Origin: Chryseobacterium gleum
GTDB lineage: Bacteria; Bacteroidota; Bacteroidia; Flavobacteriales_D; Crocinitomicaceae
Length of the DNA stretch: 64,000 bases
Direction of reading: 5' to 3'
Assembly: GCA_945888625.1 (NCBI GenBank)
Contig: CAMDAH010000001.1
Coordinates: 62,001 to 126,000 of the forward strand
Shown one piece after another: positions 32,411 through 42,494 of this stretch. The translations under genes were made by a program, and so were the position numbers. Within the stretch, counting starts at the first letter, position 1, and every line of letters begins with the position of its first letter. The notes beneath the pieces are model-generated. The model had not been told where the DNA came from and did no database searches. It was given only the letters and a program-made list of their open reading frames with translations.

Positions 32411-33808
32411 TCAATTAAACTCATCTTTTCGTTGACTATCAAGTTTAAGTAAAATAATAATCATAATACTAAACGATAAAATAGAAGACCCACCATAGCT
32501 AAAAAAAGGAAGGGGAATCCCAATTACAGGGGCAAAACCGATGTTCATTCCTATATTAATGGAAAAGTGGTATAATAATATCATAGCAACACAATAAGCA
32601 TAAATTCGGTTAAAACTAACGCGTTGTCTTTCTGCGATTAAAATTATTCTAATTATCATAAATAAATAAATAAATACAAGCGTAAAGCTGCCAACAAATC
32701 CCCATTCCTCCGCAAATGGGCAAAAAATAAAATCTGTTTCACTTTCTGGCACATGGTTGGTTTTCAAGCTTGAAAGCGAAGCCTCTTTATATCCTTTACC
32801 AAATGCCCCTCCAGAACCAACGGCTGCCATAGCCCTGTTTCTATTATAATCTTTTCCATCAGGATCTTCTTTTAGTCCAAGAACCAGTTCAATACGATCT
32901 TTTTGATGGCGAGCAAGGCCAGAAAATGCGGCGTCTACAGAAAGCGCGATGCCGGAAGTTATAATAAACACAAGAGAAATAACTAAAAGCACTTTAAAAC
33001 GATCTCTTTTAATACTAAAAAACCAAGCGAGAATAAGCATTACAAGCGTTAAGACGAAAAGAATTAGTAGTATACCATTTACCCCGCGAATAGGCTGATT
33101 AGGTAAAAACCAAACGTGAAAGTTATGGTTACTGAATGCTAAAGTAAGGGTACAGAGCAATAAGAATCCAAAAAGCACGGGAATAAAATGACTACCAAAC
33201 CACGTAGCTTTGAATTTGAACCCCGGGATACTATTAACAAGCCTTAATATAATGGGGTCAAACGTAAGGCCTTCCCTATACATAACAAAAAGAAATGAGC
33301 TAAAGACAATAAGCGTTCCTGCATCAGGTTGCAAAGCCACTAAAATCGAAGGAACTAAAAAAATAAGGCATGCCAACAAAACTGATTTTGTTGTTTGAAA
33401 TTTAACAGCAAGTCCACTGATGTATTTTGACAACAGTAGTGCTGTACTTATTTTGGCAAATTCTGCTGGCTGTATTCCTAATGAACCAATGCCTATCCAA
33501 GCTCTAGCGCCGTTTATTGGGGACATAAAAAGAACAACCACAAGCATTATAATCACAACTATATATACCAGTTCTGCTACCTTTCTATAAATAGTGGAGT
33601 CAATCAGAAAAATAAGAATTCCTGCAAAAGCGGAGATGCCAAGCCACAACAACTGTTTTCCATATTTTTCGCTAAAGGCAAAAAGATTCGGTTCTTCCTC
33701 ATTGTATGCAACCGAATAAATAGTTGCCATTCCTAAAATAATCAACAATAAAAACGATATAAATAATGGCCAATCTATTTTTGAAAAGAGTTCGCCGCTT
33801 TTTCTCAT
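32411..33808 (-). CDS. rodA: Rod shape-determining SEDS protein RodA
   Basis: 465 residues with about 10 membrane segments. SEDS features are INGARAWIGIGSLGIQPAEFAKI, VPESETDFIFCPFAEEWGFVG, and INIGMNIGFAPVIGIPLPFFSYGGSSI. RodA polymerises lipid II glycan strands together with PBP2. It is longer than E. coli RodA (370), owing to an insert of roughly 80-90 residues between about residues 200 and 290 that adds hydrophobic segments, common in Bacteroidota members. It overlaps mrdA by 4 bases. Confidence 0.95.
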   Translation of the reverse strand: MRKSGELFSKIDWPLFISFLLLIILGMATIYSVAYNEEEPNLFAFSEKYGKQLLWLGISAFAGILIFLIDSTIYRKVAELVYIVVIIMLVVVLFMSPINGARAWIGIGSLGIQPAEFAKISTALLLSKYISGLAVKFQTTKSVLLACLIFLVPSILVALQPDAGTLIVFSSFLFVMYREGLTFDPIILRLVNSIPGFKFKATWFGSHFIPVLFGFLLLCTLTLAFSNHNFHVWFLPNQPIRGVNGILLILFVLTLVMLILAWFFSIKRDRFKVLLVISLVFIITSGIALSVDAAFSGLARHQKDRIELVLGLKEDPDGKDYNRNRAMAAVGSGGAFGKGYKEASLSSLKTNHVPESETDFIFCPFAEEWGFVGSFTLVFIYLFMIIRIILIAERQRVSFNRIYAYCVAMILLYHFSINIGMNIGFAPVIGIPLPFFSYGGSSILSFSIMIIILLKLDSQRKDEFN

Positions 33809-35670
33809 GGCTGCTTAGTTTTAGCCAAAACACCCTCAATAACGCGCGTTTCTTTGTCTTTATCTGTGATGGTCGACTTTAAATATTTTTCAATTATTAA
33901 ACTCGCAATAGGCGCTGCCCAAGTACCACCTGCACCTGCATTTTCGACAAATACAGCAACAGCAATTTTAGGGTTTTCAAGGGGGGCAAATGCAATAAAG
34001 ACCGAATGATCTTGCCCTTGGGAATTTTGAACAGTTCCAGTTTTTCCACAAACTAATATGTCGTTTAATCTCGCAGCACCCCCGGTTCCTCCTGGTTCAT
34101 TAACCACTCGTCTCATACCTTCAATTACGCTAGAAAAGTGTTTTGCATTAACCATCGTGGCATTTTTCTTTAAATAAATTGCTAGTGGTCCTTTTTTTCC
34201 AATGGATTTTACAAAATGAGGCGTAATGTACCAACCATTATTGGCGATTATTACGGCAATGTTTGCCATTTGAAGTGGCGTGAGTTTAATTTCACCTTGA
34301 CCGATTGCAATTGATCGGATGGTAGAAAAAGCCCATTGATTGTGGCCATATAAGCGATCATAGTATTTGGAGTTTGGGATAAGGCCACTGCGTTGGCCAG
34401 TTACATCAGTAGCTAATTTTTCTCCTAAGCCAAAACTGCTCATGTATTGATGCCATAAATTTAGACCAATTTCAGCATCAGCAAAATTATTACGCTTTTT
34501 CTTTTGTTGAATTATTTTCTTCACAACAGCATAGAAATAGGGATTGCATGAGTATTGAACGGCTTGTGCAACACCAGCGGCATTCGGATGATTGTGACAT
34601 CCAACAACCTCTTTATTACAAGGAAACCCAGTACTATTGTTTATAACTCCCTCTTGCAGGGCAATAAGCGATTGAACGAGCTTAAAAATAGACCCTGGAG
34701 GATATTCGGCTTGGAGTGGTCTTGGAAAAAGAGGTTTATTTAAGTCCGCGGCTAATTTTGGATAGTTTAATGTAATATTCCTTCTTCCTACTAGTAAATT
34801 AGGGTCAAAGGATGGAGCCGAGACCATGGTTAGTATTTCTCCGCTTTTAGGCTCAATAGCCACAATACATCCTTTTTTGTTTTGCATTAATAATTCTCCG
34901 TATGCTTGTAACGCGATGTCCATCCCGAGTTTTAATCCAGGGCCTTGTTTTGCAATCGTGTCGTATTTTCCATTTGCATAGGGTTCTATGGCGTTATTCA
35001 TAGCTGAGGTAACGATGTATTTTATTCCTTTTCTTCCTCGAAGTTCCTTTTCGTAATAACGCTCAATACCCGATCGGCCGATATTGTTGCCGGGTTTGTA
35101 GAAGCGATCTTCCTCTATTTCTTCTCTAGTTGTTTCGTTTAGATAACCCAAAATATTTGCTCCATTGGAAAAAGGATAGCTACGCATACTTGTTACTTCC
35201 TCATAGAAACCAGGAAAATCATCTAAATGGAGCGCAATTTTCGTGATTTCGTCTAGGGTTAGTTCTTTCAAAAATGGGTATGCTCTTTGCGTTTGATAAT
35301 TACTGGTTCTTTTACCCGTTGTTTTATTTATGTAAATTCCTTCTCCAAATTTTATTTCTTTAAATCGATTTCTTACTTGAATCGGTGTCCAATCAATCAG
35401 TTTAGCAAAGGCAGGCGTATCTAATTTTGTGATATTATCTTCTATAACCATAAGATTATAGTATGTTTTATTAGACACTATTTTTTTGCCGTTACGATCA
35501 AAGATAACCGCTCTTGGCGGCAAGATTTCTTTTCTTTTCTCCGCAATTTCTTGGGCTCGCAAAACCCATGAGTCGTCGATTACTTGCATATAGAATAGAC
35601 GAAATGTATAGCACACCCCTACAAATAGTGTAAAAAAAATAATAATGTATTTACGCTGCTCGAGTTTCAT
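33805..35670 (-). CDS. mrdA: Penicillin-binding protein 2
   Basis: 621 residues, class B PBP. A single N-terminal membrane segment lies at about 8-24. The transpeptidase motifs are SxxK in YPPGSIFKLVQ, SxN in QYSCNPYFY and KTG in VCGKTGTVQN. The pedestal domain contains RAVIFDRNGKKI. It cross-links the glycan made by RodA during elongation. It overlaps rodA (4 bases) and mreD (1 base), which supports fixed stoichiometry of the elongasome. Confidence 0.95.
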   Translation of the reverse strand: MKLEQRKYIIIFFTLFVGVCYTFRLFYMQVIDDSWVLRAQEIAEKRKEILPPRAVIFDRNGKKIVSNKTYYNLMVIEDNITKLDTPAFAKLIDWTPIQVRNRFKEIKFGEGIYINKTTGKRTSNYQTQRAYPFLKELTLDEITKIALHLDDFPGFYEEVTSMRSYPFSNGANILGYLNETTREEIEEDRFYKPGNNIGRSGIERYYEKELRGRKGIKYIVTSAMNNAIEPYANGKYDTIAKQGPGLKLGMDIALQAYGELLMQNKKGCIVAIEPKSGEILTMVSAPSFDPNLLVGRRNITLNYPKLAADLNKPLFPRPLQAEYPPGSIFKLVQSLIALQEGVINNSTGFPCNKEVVGCHNHPNAAGVAQAVQYSCNPYFYAVVKKIIQQKKKRNNFADAEIGLNLWHQYMSSFGLGEKLATDVTGQRSGLIPNSKYYDRLYGHNQWAFSTIRSIAIGQGEIKLTPLQMANIAVIIANNGWYITPHFVKSIGKKGPLAIYLKKNATMVNAKHFSSVIEGMRRVVNEPGGTGGAARLNDILVCGKTGTVQNSQGQDHSVFIAFAPLENPKIAVAVFVENAGAGGTWAAPIASLIIEKYLKSTITDKDKETRVIEGVLAKTKQP

Positions 35671-36182
35671 TACTTTTTAGTTTGCCGAATCATTATTCGT
35701 TGAATAAGTAAGCTGAGACAATAAACAACAATGAATGAGAGAATGATTTTTTGTCCCGAATAAAGTAAGCCACGGAATGAGAATGATTCGAGTAAGAAAA
35801 AGCAAGTGTTGTGAATCAAAAGGAGTGTTCCGAAGGAAGAAAAAAACCAAAGGTGTCCCATGTCTAGGTAGGTAGGGTTTTTCAAAAAGCTATACTCATC
35901 TCGCGGTGCAAATAAGCTAAAAATGTATGGTCTAAAGTAGGCCATCAGGACCAATGAGGAGGCGTGTAAACCATAAGTGTTGGAGAAAACATCAATGAAG
36001 AACCCCATTCCAAAGGCAACCAATAATAGAACTAAAATAGTGGTTTCAAAGGGTAATAAAAAAACATAAAGCGGGCACATTAATAAATGTATACCAAAAC
36101 CAAGTTCCACTTGATTAAAAACAACTAACTGAAAGATGATAAATAAAATAAATCGGAAGCTTTGAACAAAAATGGCAGCCAT
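35670..36182 (-). CDS. mreD: Rod shape-determining protein MreD
   Basis: 170 residues with five to six hydrophobic segments and no long soluble part; weakly conserved as usual for MreD. Identification rests on position between mreC and mrdA, length and the FGMGFFIDVFSNTYGLHASSLVLMAYFRPYI stretch (in part: IDVFSNTYGLHASSLVL), where the Asp-x-Phe and Gly-x-His pair are typical. MreD links MreC to the PBP2/RodA core in the inner membrane. One base overlap with mrdA; 2-base gap from mreC. Confidence 0.9.
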   Translation of the reverse strand: MAAIFVQSFRFILFIIFQLVVFNQVELGFGIHLLMCPLYVFLLPFETTILVLLLVAFGMGFFIDVFSNTYGLHASSLVLMAYFRPYIFSLFAPRDEYSFLKNPTYLDMGHLWFFSSFGTLLLIHNTCFFLLESFSFRGLLYSGQKIILSFIVVYCLSLLIQRIMIRQTKK

Positions 36183-36184
36183 TA

Positions 36185-37027
36185 TTATTGTCTTTTATTA
36201 TCAAGTGGAATTCCTTTTTCTAGCGTGTTCTGTTCTTTTAAAAATAGATTTTTAATTACGTACACACGATCTAGTTTTCTGTAATCTTCGCTAAACCGAA
36301 TAATTACCTCCCAAAGCGGCTTACCTTCAACAGGGATTAGTTTTTCAACATAACCAATCAACAACCCTTTAGGAAAGACACCCGCTCCTCCTCGAGTAAC
36401 AACCCGAGATCCTTTTTTTATACTTAAATCATTGGTAATTCCTGTAATTGACCCTCTTTTTGAATCGGCACCATTCCACTTAAGAAACCCATAAAGTCCA
36501 ATAGGCAGCACTAGTACATCTATATTAATGTCTTTGGTTAAAACAGACTTAACAACAGCATAATGCGCACTTGTATTATGCACAACGCCAATTACTCCTT
36601 TTGGAGAAAAGACACCCATTCCTCTTTCAACTCCTTGCAGTTCACCGGTATTCAATGTAAAATAATTATTTACTTTATTTGTACTTGAATTAATCACCAA
36701 GCCGGGGATAAAATCATATTGTTGTTCATAGACGGTGTCGTCTACCTGAAATTTGAAACGGTTAATTTGGTATAAGTTGGCCAAGGATTTTTTACGAAGA
36801 CTAATATTTTCTTGTTGTAGGGTTTTATTGGAACCTACTAACTTAAAATGTTTCATTACTTCGTACCTTATTCCATAGACCTTTCCTCCAAAGTATGAAG
36901 CGCTAGTAAGGTATTGACTTTTAGGAAAGTTTAGGTACTGTATGTAAGTAGTGAGCGCGAGAATTTGAAAAAGGAGAAAAACTAAAAAAATACGAAAACG
37001 CCTAAAAAAGGCAAATAGTTGTTGCAT
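36185..37027 (-). CDS. mreC: Rod shape-determining protein MreC
   Basis: About 280 residues: one N-terminal membrane helix (about 10-30), a coiled-coil piece (about 60-80) and the two-lobed periplasmic beta domain with VINSSTNKVNNYFTLNTGELQGV, KGVIGVVHNTSAHYAVVKSV and VTRGGAGVFPKGLLIGYVE. The coordinates use the ATG at 37027; a TTG six bases upstream is possible but less likely. MreC is the periplasmic organiser of the elongation complex. It follows mreB by 62 bases. Confidence 0.95.
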   Translation of the reverse strand: MQQLFAFFRRFRIFLVFLLFQILALTTYIQYLNFPKSQYLTSASYFGGKVYGIRYEVMKHFKLVGSNKTLQQENISLRKKSLANLYQINRFKFQVDDTVYEQQYDFIPGLVINSSTNKVNNYFTLNTGELQGVERGMGVFSPKGVIGVVHNTSAHYAVVKSVLTKDINIDVLVLPIGLYGFLKWNGADSKRGSITGITNDLSIKKGSRVVTRGGAGVFPKGLLIGYVEKLIPVEGKPLWEVIIRFSEDYRKLDRVYVIKNLFLKEQNTLEKGIPLDNKRQ

Positions 37028-37089
37028 ACACAAAAATAGAAAAGTCTTCCATACTTATAGAAGATTAATGGAGTAAAATCCCATGCTAA

Positions 37090-38115
37090 TTAATCCCTAA
37101 TAAGAAATTGATAGCGAGTAATGTTTTTGAGTGCAATACTTGTTCCTCTTGCAACTGCCCTCAATGGATCCTCTGCAATATGAACCGGAAGTTTTGTTTT
37201 TGCTGAAATTCTTTTGTCTAGACCCCTTAACATTGATCCACCACCAGCCAGATAAATACCTGTCTTGTAGATATCGGCGGATAATTCTGGCGGGGTCATT
37301 TCTAAAGCGCTTAAAATAGCCTCTTCTATTTTAGATATCGTTTTGTCTAAAGCTCCTGCAATCTCGTCATAAGTGACGATTATTTCTTTAGGCACTCCGG
37401 TCATTAAATCTCGTCCACGAACGGCATAGGGATTGGGCGGGTTATCCAATTCGGTTAGCGCAGAACCAACTTCAATTTTAATTTGTTCCGCGGTCCTTTC
37501 TCCAACTAAAATGTTATGCTGTCGCCTCATGTATTCTTCAATATCATTTGTGAAGTCATCACCAGCAATCCGTATCGACTTATCGCAAACTATTCCGCCG
37601 AGTGCAATTACGGCTATTTCCGTAGTTCCTCCACCGATATCAATTATCATATTCCCCATAGGTTCTTCCACATCAATTCCGATTCCAATTGCAGCGGCCA
37701 TAGGCTCGTGTATTAAATAGACCTCTTTGCCTCCTGCATGCTCTGCGGAATCCCTTACTGCTCGTTTTTCCACTTCAGTAATACCGGATGGGATGCAAAT
37801 AACCATTCTTAAACTTGGGTTAAAGAGGCTTCGTCCGGGGTTTATCATTTTAATCATGCCTCGGATCATTTGTTCAGCGCTTTGAAAATCAGCAATTACC
37901 CCGTCTTTTAATGGACGCACAGTTTCAATTAACTTATGTGTTTTGCCATGCATTTGTTGCGCTTTTTTTCCAATAGCAACAATTTTTCCGGTTTGAATGT
38001 CTCGGGCAACAATTGACGGTTCGTCAACCACAACTTTATCGTTCCAAATAATTAGTGTATTGGCTGTCCCCAAATCAATGGCAATTTCTTGCGTTAAAAA
38101 ACTGAATAGGCCCAT
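37090..38115 (-). CDS. mreB: Rod shape-determining actin-like protein MreB
   Basis: 341 residues. Actin-fold motifs: phosphate-1 DLGTANTLI, phosphate-2 IIDIGGGTTEIAVIALGG, and adenosine motif LAGGGSMLRGLD. The N-terminal hydrophobic MGLFSFLTQEIAIDL fits the membrane-binding edge. MreB filaments direct lateral wall synthesis. It is the first gene of the mre operon; purH precedes it by 71 bases. The gene suggests rod-shaped cells. Confidence 0.97.
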   Translation of the reverse strand: MGLFSFLTQEIAIDLGTANTLIIWNDKVVVDEPSIVARDIQTGKIVAIGKKAQQMHGKTHKLIETVRPLKDGVIADFQSAEQMIRGMIKMINPGRSLFNPSLRMVICIPSGITEVEKRAVRDSAEHAGGKEVYLIHEPMAAAIGIGIDVEEPMGNMIIDIGGGTTEIAVIALGGIVCDKSIRIAGDDFTNDIEEYMRRQHNILVGERTAEQIKIEVGSALTELDNPPNPYAVRGRDLMTGVPKEIIVTYDEIAGALDKTISKIEEAILSALEMTPPELSADIYKTGIYLAGGGSMLRGLDKRISAKTKLPVHIAEDPLRAVARGTSIALKNITRYQFLIRD

Positions 38116-38186
38116 GATAATGTTTATAGTGTTAAAATTTAGTACAAAGGAAAAGTAAAAAAAGGAATATTTCTAATTAAACAAGT

Positions 38187-39716
38187 TTAATGTTTAAAAT
38201 GTCGTATTCCGGAAAAAACCATCGCCATTTTATTTGCATCACAAAAAGCGATGGACAAATCATCTTTTACCGACCCCCCCGGTTGAATTACAGCACATAT
38301 TCCTTCGTTAAATGCGATTTCTACACAATCAGGAAAGGGAAAAAAGGCATCACTTGCCATAACGGCTCCTTGTAGGGAAAAACCAAAATGTTTTGCTTTA
38401 TGGATGGCTTGCGCAAGGGCATCAACCCGAGAGGTTTGTCCCGTACCACTTGCTATTAAAGTGTTGTTTTTGGCTAATACAATGGTGTTTGACTTAGTAT
38501 GTTTCGCAATTTTGTTTGCAAACAGCAGGTCTTGTAGTTCTTGGTGAGTGGGTTTTGTAATGGTTTTAATCTCCAGCTGACTTACCGTCTGTTCCGACTC
38601 GTCTCGTTCTTGCACAAGCACACCATTTAACGCTGTCCTAAATTGTGTTTTTGGAAGACGAGCCATTTTTTGAATTAGTAACACTCGGTTTTTTTTAGCT
38701 TTAAGTAGGCGTAAAGCATCATCTTCAAATGATGGCGCAATGAGAACTTCAAAAAACAGATCATTTATTTTTATCGCCGTTTTGTAATCAATTGTTCGGT
38801 TGCAAATTAACACTCCTCCAAATGCGCTAACAGGATCTCCGGCAAGTGCCATGGAAAAGGCTATTTCGGTATCTGATGCTGTGGCTACTCCGCAAGCATT
38901 GTTGTGTTTTAAAATAGCGAATGTGGGCCCGTCTGTCGAAAACTCTTCCATTAAATTCACTGCCGCATCAATATCTAGGATGTTATTATAAGAAAGGTCT
39001 TTTCCGTGGAGTTTGTCAAAGAATAAATCTAATTCTCCGAAGAAAACACCTTTTTGATGGGGGTTTTCACCGTATCTTAAAATAGTTTTGTTAGGAATAC
39101 TTTGCTTGAAATAATCAAATGGACTCGTCGAAAAATAGTCATAGATTAAACTATCATAGTGCGAGGTAGTATGATATGCTTCTCGGGTCAAAAAACGTCT
39201 TTGTTCAAGTGTAATAGCTCCTTTTTGTGCTGTAAATAGTGCTGTAAAATATGTATATTGAGAAGTTGACGAAACAACGCAAACATCTTCAAAGTTTTTT
39301 GCGGCAGCGCGAATAAGTGCAACGCCACCGACATCAATTTTTTCGATAATCGCTTGCTCGTTTGTGTTTATCTTCACTGTTTCTTCAAAAGGATATAAAT
39401 CAACAATCACTAAATCTATGGCGCTTATGTTATATTGGCTTGCGGTTTTAACATCTTCTTCATTATTTCTTTGATATAATATTCCCCCAAAAATGGATGG
39501 GTGCAGCGTCTTAACTCGTCCGCCAAGCATTTCTGGGAATTGTGTTAACGTTTCAATTGAGACAACGTCAATCCCTAACGATTTTATATAGCTTAGCGTG
39601 CCACCAGTTGAATAGATAAGCACTTTTTGAAGGGCTAATGCGCGCACAATTTCAGCTAGCCCCTCTTTGTTAAAGACAGAAATTAGTGCGCTTTTTATTT
39701 TTTTAGCCCCTTCCAT
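38187..39716 (-). CDS. purH: Bifunctional AICAR transformylase / IMP cyclohydrolase
   Basis: 509 residues, the normal length. The N-terminal MGS-like cyclohydrolase domain (about 1-190) has LISVFNKEGLAEI, YSTGGTLSYIKSLGI and GGRVKTLHPSIFGGIL. The C-terminal transformylase part has LRYGENPHQKGVFFGE, ILKHNNACGVA, DPVSAFGGVLICN and MASDAFFPFPDCVE. It performs the last two steps of purine synthesis. The purH-mreB order is common in Bacteroidota. A C7 run (38274-38280) lies in the coding region. The upstream region has a TAAATTTG motif and an inverted repeat. Confidence 0.97.
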   Translation of the reverse strand: MEGAKKIKSALISVFNKEGLAEIVRALALQKVLIYSTGGTLSYIKSLGIDVVSIETLTQFPEMLGGRVKTLHPSIFGGILYQRNNEEDVKTASQYNISAIDLVIVDLYPFEETVKINTNEQAIIEKIDVGGVALIRAAAKNFEDVCVVSSTSQYTYFTALFTAQKGAITLEQRRFLTREAYHTTSHYDSLIYDYFSTSPFDYFKQSIPNKTILRYGENPHQKGVFFGELDLFFDKLHGKDLSYNNILDIDAAVNLMEEFSTDGPTFAILKHNNACGVATASDTEIAFSMALAGDPVSAFGGVLICNRTIDYKTAIKINDLFFEVLIAPSFEDDALRLLKAKKNRVLLIQKMARLPKTQFRTALNGVLVQERDESEQTVSQLEIKTITKPTHQELQDLLFANKIAKHTKSNTIVLAKNNTLIASGTGQTSRVDALAQAIHKAKHFGFSLQGAVMASDAFFPFPDCVEIAFNEGICAVIQPGGSVKDDLSIAFCDANKMAMVFSGIRHFKH

Positions 39717-39735
39717 TTAAGTTAAAATTAGGATA

Positions 39736-39743
39736 CAAATTTA
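39736..39743 (-). promoter_or_regulatory. Candidate -7 element (TAAATTTG) for purH
   Basis: Exact TAnnTTTG match on the minus strand, 19 bases before the purH ATG. The base triplet 19 bases further upstream is TTT, one base off the TTG (-33) consensus, so this is one of the better candidates in the window. Confidence 0.5.
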
Positions 39744-39803
39744 CTTCATATTTGTGGTTTTGAAAAACATAAGCAATAGCGAAAAGGCAATAAGTAGTTA
39801 ACA

Positions 39804-39828
39804 CAAAGCTAATCTTTTGTTAGCTTTG
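39804..39828. repeat. 9-bp inverted repeat with a TAGCTTTG motif on each strand, upstream of purH
   Basis: CAAAGCTAA (39804-39812) and TTAGCTTTG (39820-39828) are perfect inverted repeats around a 7-base loop. Each arm includes TAGCTTTG (TAnnTTTG), one per strand. The element could be a hairpin, a dimeric repressor site, or two opposite -7 elements. The rest of the 389-base gap (39717-40105) has no recognisable gene; a weak 92-codon frame from a TTG at 39817 is discussed under rejected items. Confidence 0.6.
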
Positions 39829-40105
39829 AATAATCTTAGCTATTCGCGCAATTGCTTTTCCAATTTTAAGAATTTGTTTTCTTTGGTTACTTGTCTTCAC
39901 ACTTCAGCGCACGATTCTTTATTGTCCAACACAACGATATATCTTCTTCGTAAGGAGGCCTTTTTTTTTCTTGTTTTTGTTTACGCTTTGCCACTTGTCT
40001 TATCGACAATCGCCTATTTAAAAGGTAAAATTATTTTAGCAAAACAGGAAAGTGAGATTTGCTTTAAAATTTTTTTAAACACGTTGAAAACCTAGACCAT
40101 TAATT

Positions 40106-42472
40106 CTATCCAGAACACATTTCACAAGAGTCAGGGTTTTCAATTGAACAGGCAATAGCCGCTTGTAGGTTTTCTAAATCTACTTCTTCGTCAGTTGTTT
40201 TAACCGAGATCGCTTGGTCAACCGTAAATTTGATGGCATCAGTTGCAGCTTTTGTTCTTAGGTAATACATCCCTGTTTTCAGGCCTTTTTCCCAACCGTA
40301 AAAGTGCATGGATGTTAATTTTCCAAAGTTCGCATTTTCCATAAAGATGTTTAACGATTGACTCTGACAAATGTATGCACCTCTATCGGCCGCTTGTTCA
40401 ATAATTGCTTTTTGAGAAATTTCCCATGCTGTTTTGTATAAATCCTTTATTTTTTGTGGTACTTCGTTGATCTTTTGGATTGACCCGTTTGCGGCCATTA
40501 TTTTAAGGCGCATTTCTCGGTTCCAAAGACCAGCTTTAACTAAGTCTTTTAATAAATGTCGATTTACGATAATGAATTCTCCGGAAAGTACCCGTCTTGT
40601 ATAAATATTTGACGTGTAGGGTTCAAAACATTCATTATTGCCAAGGATCTGAGCCGTAGATGCGGTTGGCATAGGCGCAAGCAGTAGTGAGTTTCGAACG
40701 CCGTGCTTTTTAACTTCTTCTTTAAGGGACTTCCAATCCCATCTGTCTGAAGGTGTTACGCCCCACATATCGTATTGAAATACACCTTGTGAAACAGGCG
40801 ATCCCGCATAGGTTTCATAACTACCAAACGCAATTGCCTGGTCTTTTGAAGCAGTCATGGCAGCAAAATACATCGTTTCAAAAACCGCTTTATTTAAGTC
40901 GCGTGCTTCTTGCGATTCAAAGGGGTAGCCCATGAGAATAAAAGCATCTGCCAAACCTTGTACGCCTAATCCAATTGGACGATGTTTTAAGTTTGAGTTT
41001 TTTGCATCTTCAACGGGGTAATAATTTTCGTCGATTATTCTATTTAAATTAACAGTTGCTTGGTAGGTTACTTCGAATAGTTTATCGTGATCAAAAGTGC
41101 GATCTTCCCTGATGTATTTTGGCAAAGCTAAAGAAGCAAGATTACAAACGGCAATTTCGTCTGGTGCAGTATATTCAATGATTTCTGTACACAGGTTGGA
41201 AGATTTGATTGTCCCTAAATTTTGTTGGTTCGATTTGGAGTTTGCCGCATCCTTATATAACATGTATGGCGTGCCAGTTTCAATTTGCGATTCAAGAATT
41301 TTAAACCAAAGATCTTGTGCCTTAACGGTTTTCCTGCCCTTGTTTTCAGCCTCGTATTTCAAATATAATTTTTCAAAGGCTTCGCTGTGAACATCTGAAA
41401 GTCCTGGACATTCATGTGGACACATCAAAGTCCACTCTGCGTTTTCTTTTACACGCTTCATAAACAAATCAGGAATCCAAAGCGCTAAAAACAAATCGCG
41501 CGTTCTGTTTTCTTCTTTTCCATGATTTTTCTTTAAATCTAAAAAGTCAAAAACATCGGCGTGCCATGGTTCGATGTAGATAGCAAAAGATCCTTTTCTT
41601 TTTCCGCCCCCTTGATCAACGTAACGGGCAGTGTCATTAAATACGCGAAGCATGGGAACGATTCCGTTTGATGTGCCGTTGGTTCCTTTTATATAAGATC
41701 CTGTTGCCCGAACATCATGAATTGCTAAACCAATTCCACCTGCCGACTGTGAAATTTGCGCACAAGATTTAAGTGTGTCGTAAATACCTTCAATACTATC
41801 TTCTTTCATTGTCAGGAGGAAACAAGAGGACATTTGTGGTTTTGGTGTTCCAGCGTTAAACAAGGTTGGAGTAGCGTGCGTAAACCAACCTTCAGATAAA
41901 AGATGATAAGTTGTTATTACTGCTTTGATGTCTCTTTTGTGAATTCCTACAGCGATACGCATTAGCATTTGTTGTGGTCTTTCGGCTATTTTACCATTAA
42001 GTTTCATTAGGTAAGATCGCGTTAATGTTTTGAATCCAAAATATTCATAACGGAAGTCACGGTCGTAAATAATACTCGAGTCGAGTAATTCTTTATTATC
42101 CATCACGATTTGATAAACATCATCGGCTAATAGAGCTGCCGGCTGCTTGGTTTTTGGGTCGATATAACTGTAAAGGTCATGCATGACATCCGAGAAGGTC
42201 TTTTTTGTTTCTTTGTGTAGGTTAGACACGGCAATTCGAGAAGCAAGAAGTGCATAGTCAGGGTGGTCTATTGTTTTAGCCGCAGCAACTTCTGCCGCCA
42301 AATTGTCTAAATCAATGGTGGTAACCCCATCGTATATCCCTTCGATTACCTTCATGGCAACAGCTTCTGGAGAAACCAATGGGTCTAAGCCATAACACAT
42401 TTTAACTATTCTCGCGGTAATTTTATCAAACTTTACCGTTTCTTTTTTTGCATCTCTTTTTACTACGTACAT
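40106..42472 (-). CDS. nrdA: Ribonucleoside-diphosphate reductase, class Ia alpha subunit
   Basis: 788 residues. The N-terminal ATP-cone ([19 protein letters not shown]) indicates allosteric activity control. The catalytic barrel has [43 protein letters not shown], the NLCTEI and [19 protein letters not shown] segments, and the C-terminal redox pair in SCEMCSG. The enzyme reduces NDPs to dNDPs. It lies 22 bases after nrdB in the same operon, the reverse of the usual nrdA-nrdB order. The overall sequence is of the eukaryote-like class Ia type seen in Bacteroidota. Confidence 0.97.
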   Translation of the reverse strand: MYVVKRDAKKETVKFDKITARIVKMCYGLDPLVSPEAVAMKVIEGIYDGVTTIDLDNLAAEVAAAKTIDHPDYALLASRIAVSNLHKETKKTFSDVMHDLYSYIDPKTKQPAALLADDVYQIVMDNKELLDSSIIYDRDFRYEYFGFKTLTRSYLMKLNGKIAERPQQMLMRIAVGIHKRDIKAVITTYHLLSEGWFTHATPTLFNAGTPKPQMSSCFLLTMKEDSIEGIYDTLKSCAQISQSAGGIGLAIHDVRATGSYIKGTNGTSNGIVPMLRVFNDTARYVDQGGGKRKGSFAIYIEPWHADVFDFLDLKKNHGKEENRTRDLFLALWIPDLFMKRVKENAEWTLMCPHECPGLSDVHSEAFEKLYLKYEAENKGRKTVKAQDLWFKILESQIETGTPYMLYKDAANSKSNQQNLGTIKSSNLCTEIIEYTAPDEIAVCNLASLALPKYIREDRTFDHDKLFEVTYQATVNLNRIIDENYYPVEDAKNSNLKHRPIGLGVQGLADAFILMGYPFESQEARDLNKAVFETMYFAAMTASKDQAIAFGSYETYAGSPVSQGVFQYDMWGVTPSDRWDWKSLKEEVKKHGVRNSLLLAPMPTASTAQILGNNECFEPYTSNIYTRRVLSGEFIIVNRHLLKDLVKAGLWNREMRLKIMAANGSIQKINEVPQKIKDLYKTAWEISQKAIIEQAADRGAYICQSQSLNIFMENANFGKLTSMHFYGWEKGLKTGMYYLRTKAATDAIKFTVDQAISVKTTDEEVDLENLQAAIACSIENPDSCEMCSG

Positions 42473-42494
42473 ATCTTATTGTATAATCTAATTA

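Noticed and set aside
37433-37720. Open frames antisense to mreB and other conserved genes
   Set aside because: They lie opposite strongly conserved coding sequence and have no family features; they are shadows of the real genes.
39817-40095. A 92-codon frame on the plus strand between purH and nrdA with one hydrophobic stretch
   Set aside because: It begins with TTG inside the loop of an inverted repeat, has no family resemblance, and its composition is what AT-rich noise gives. A small membrane protein cannot be excluded.
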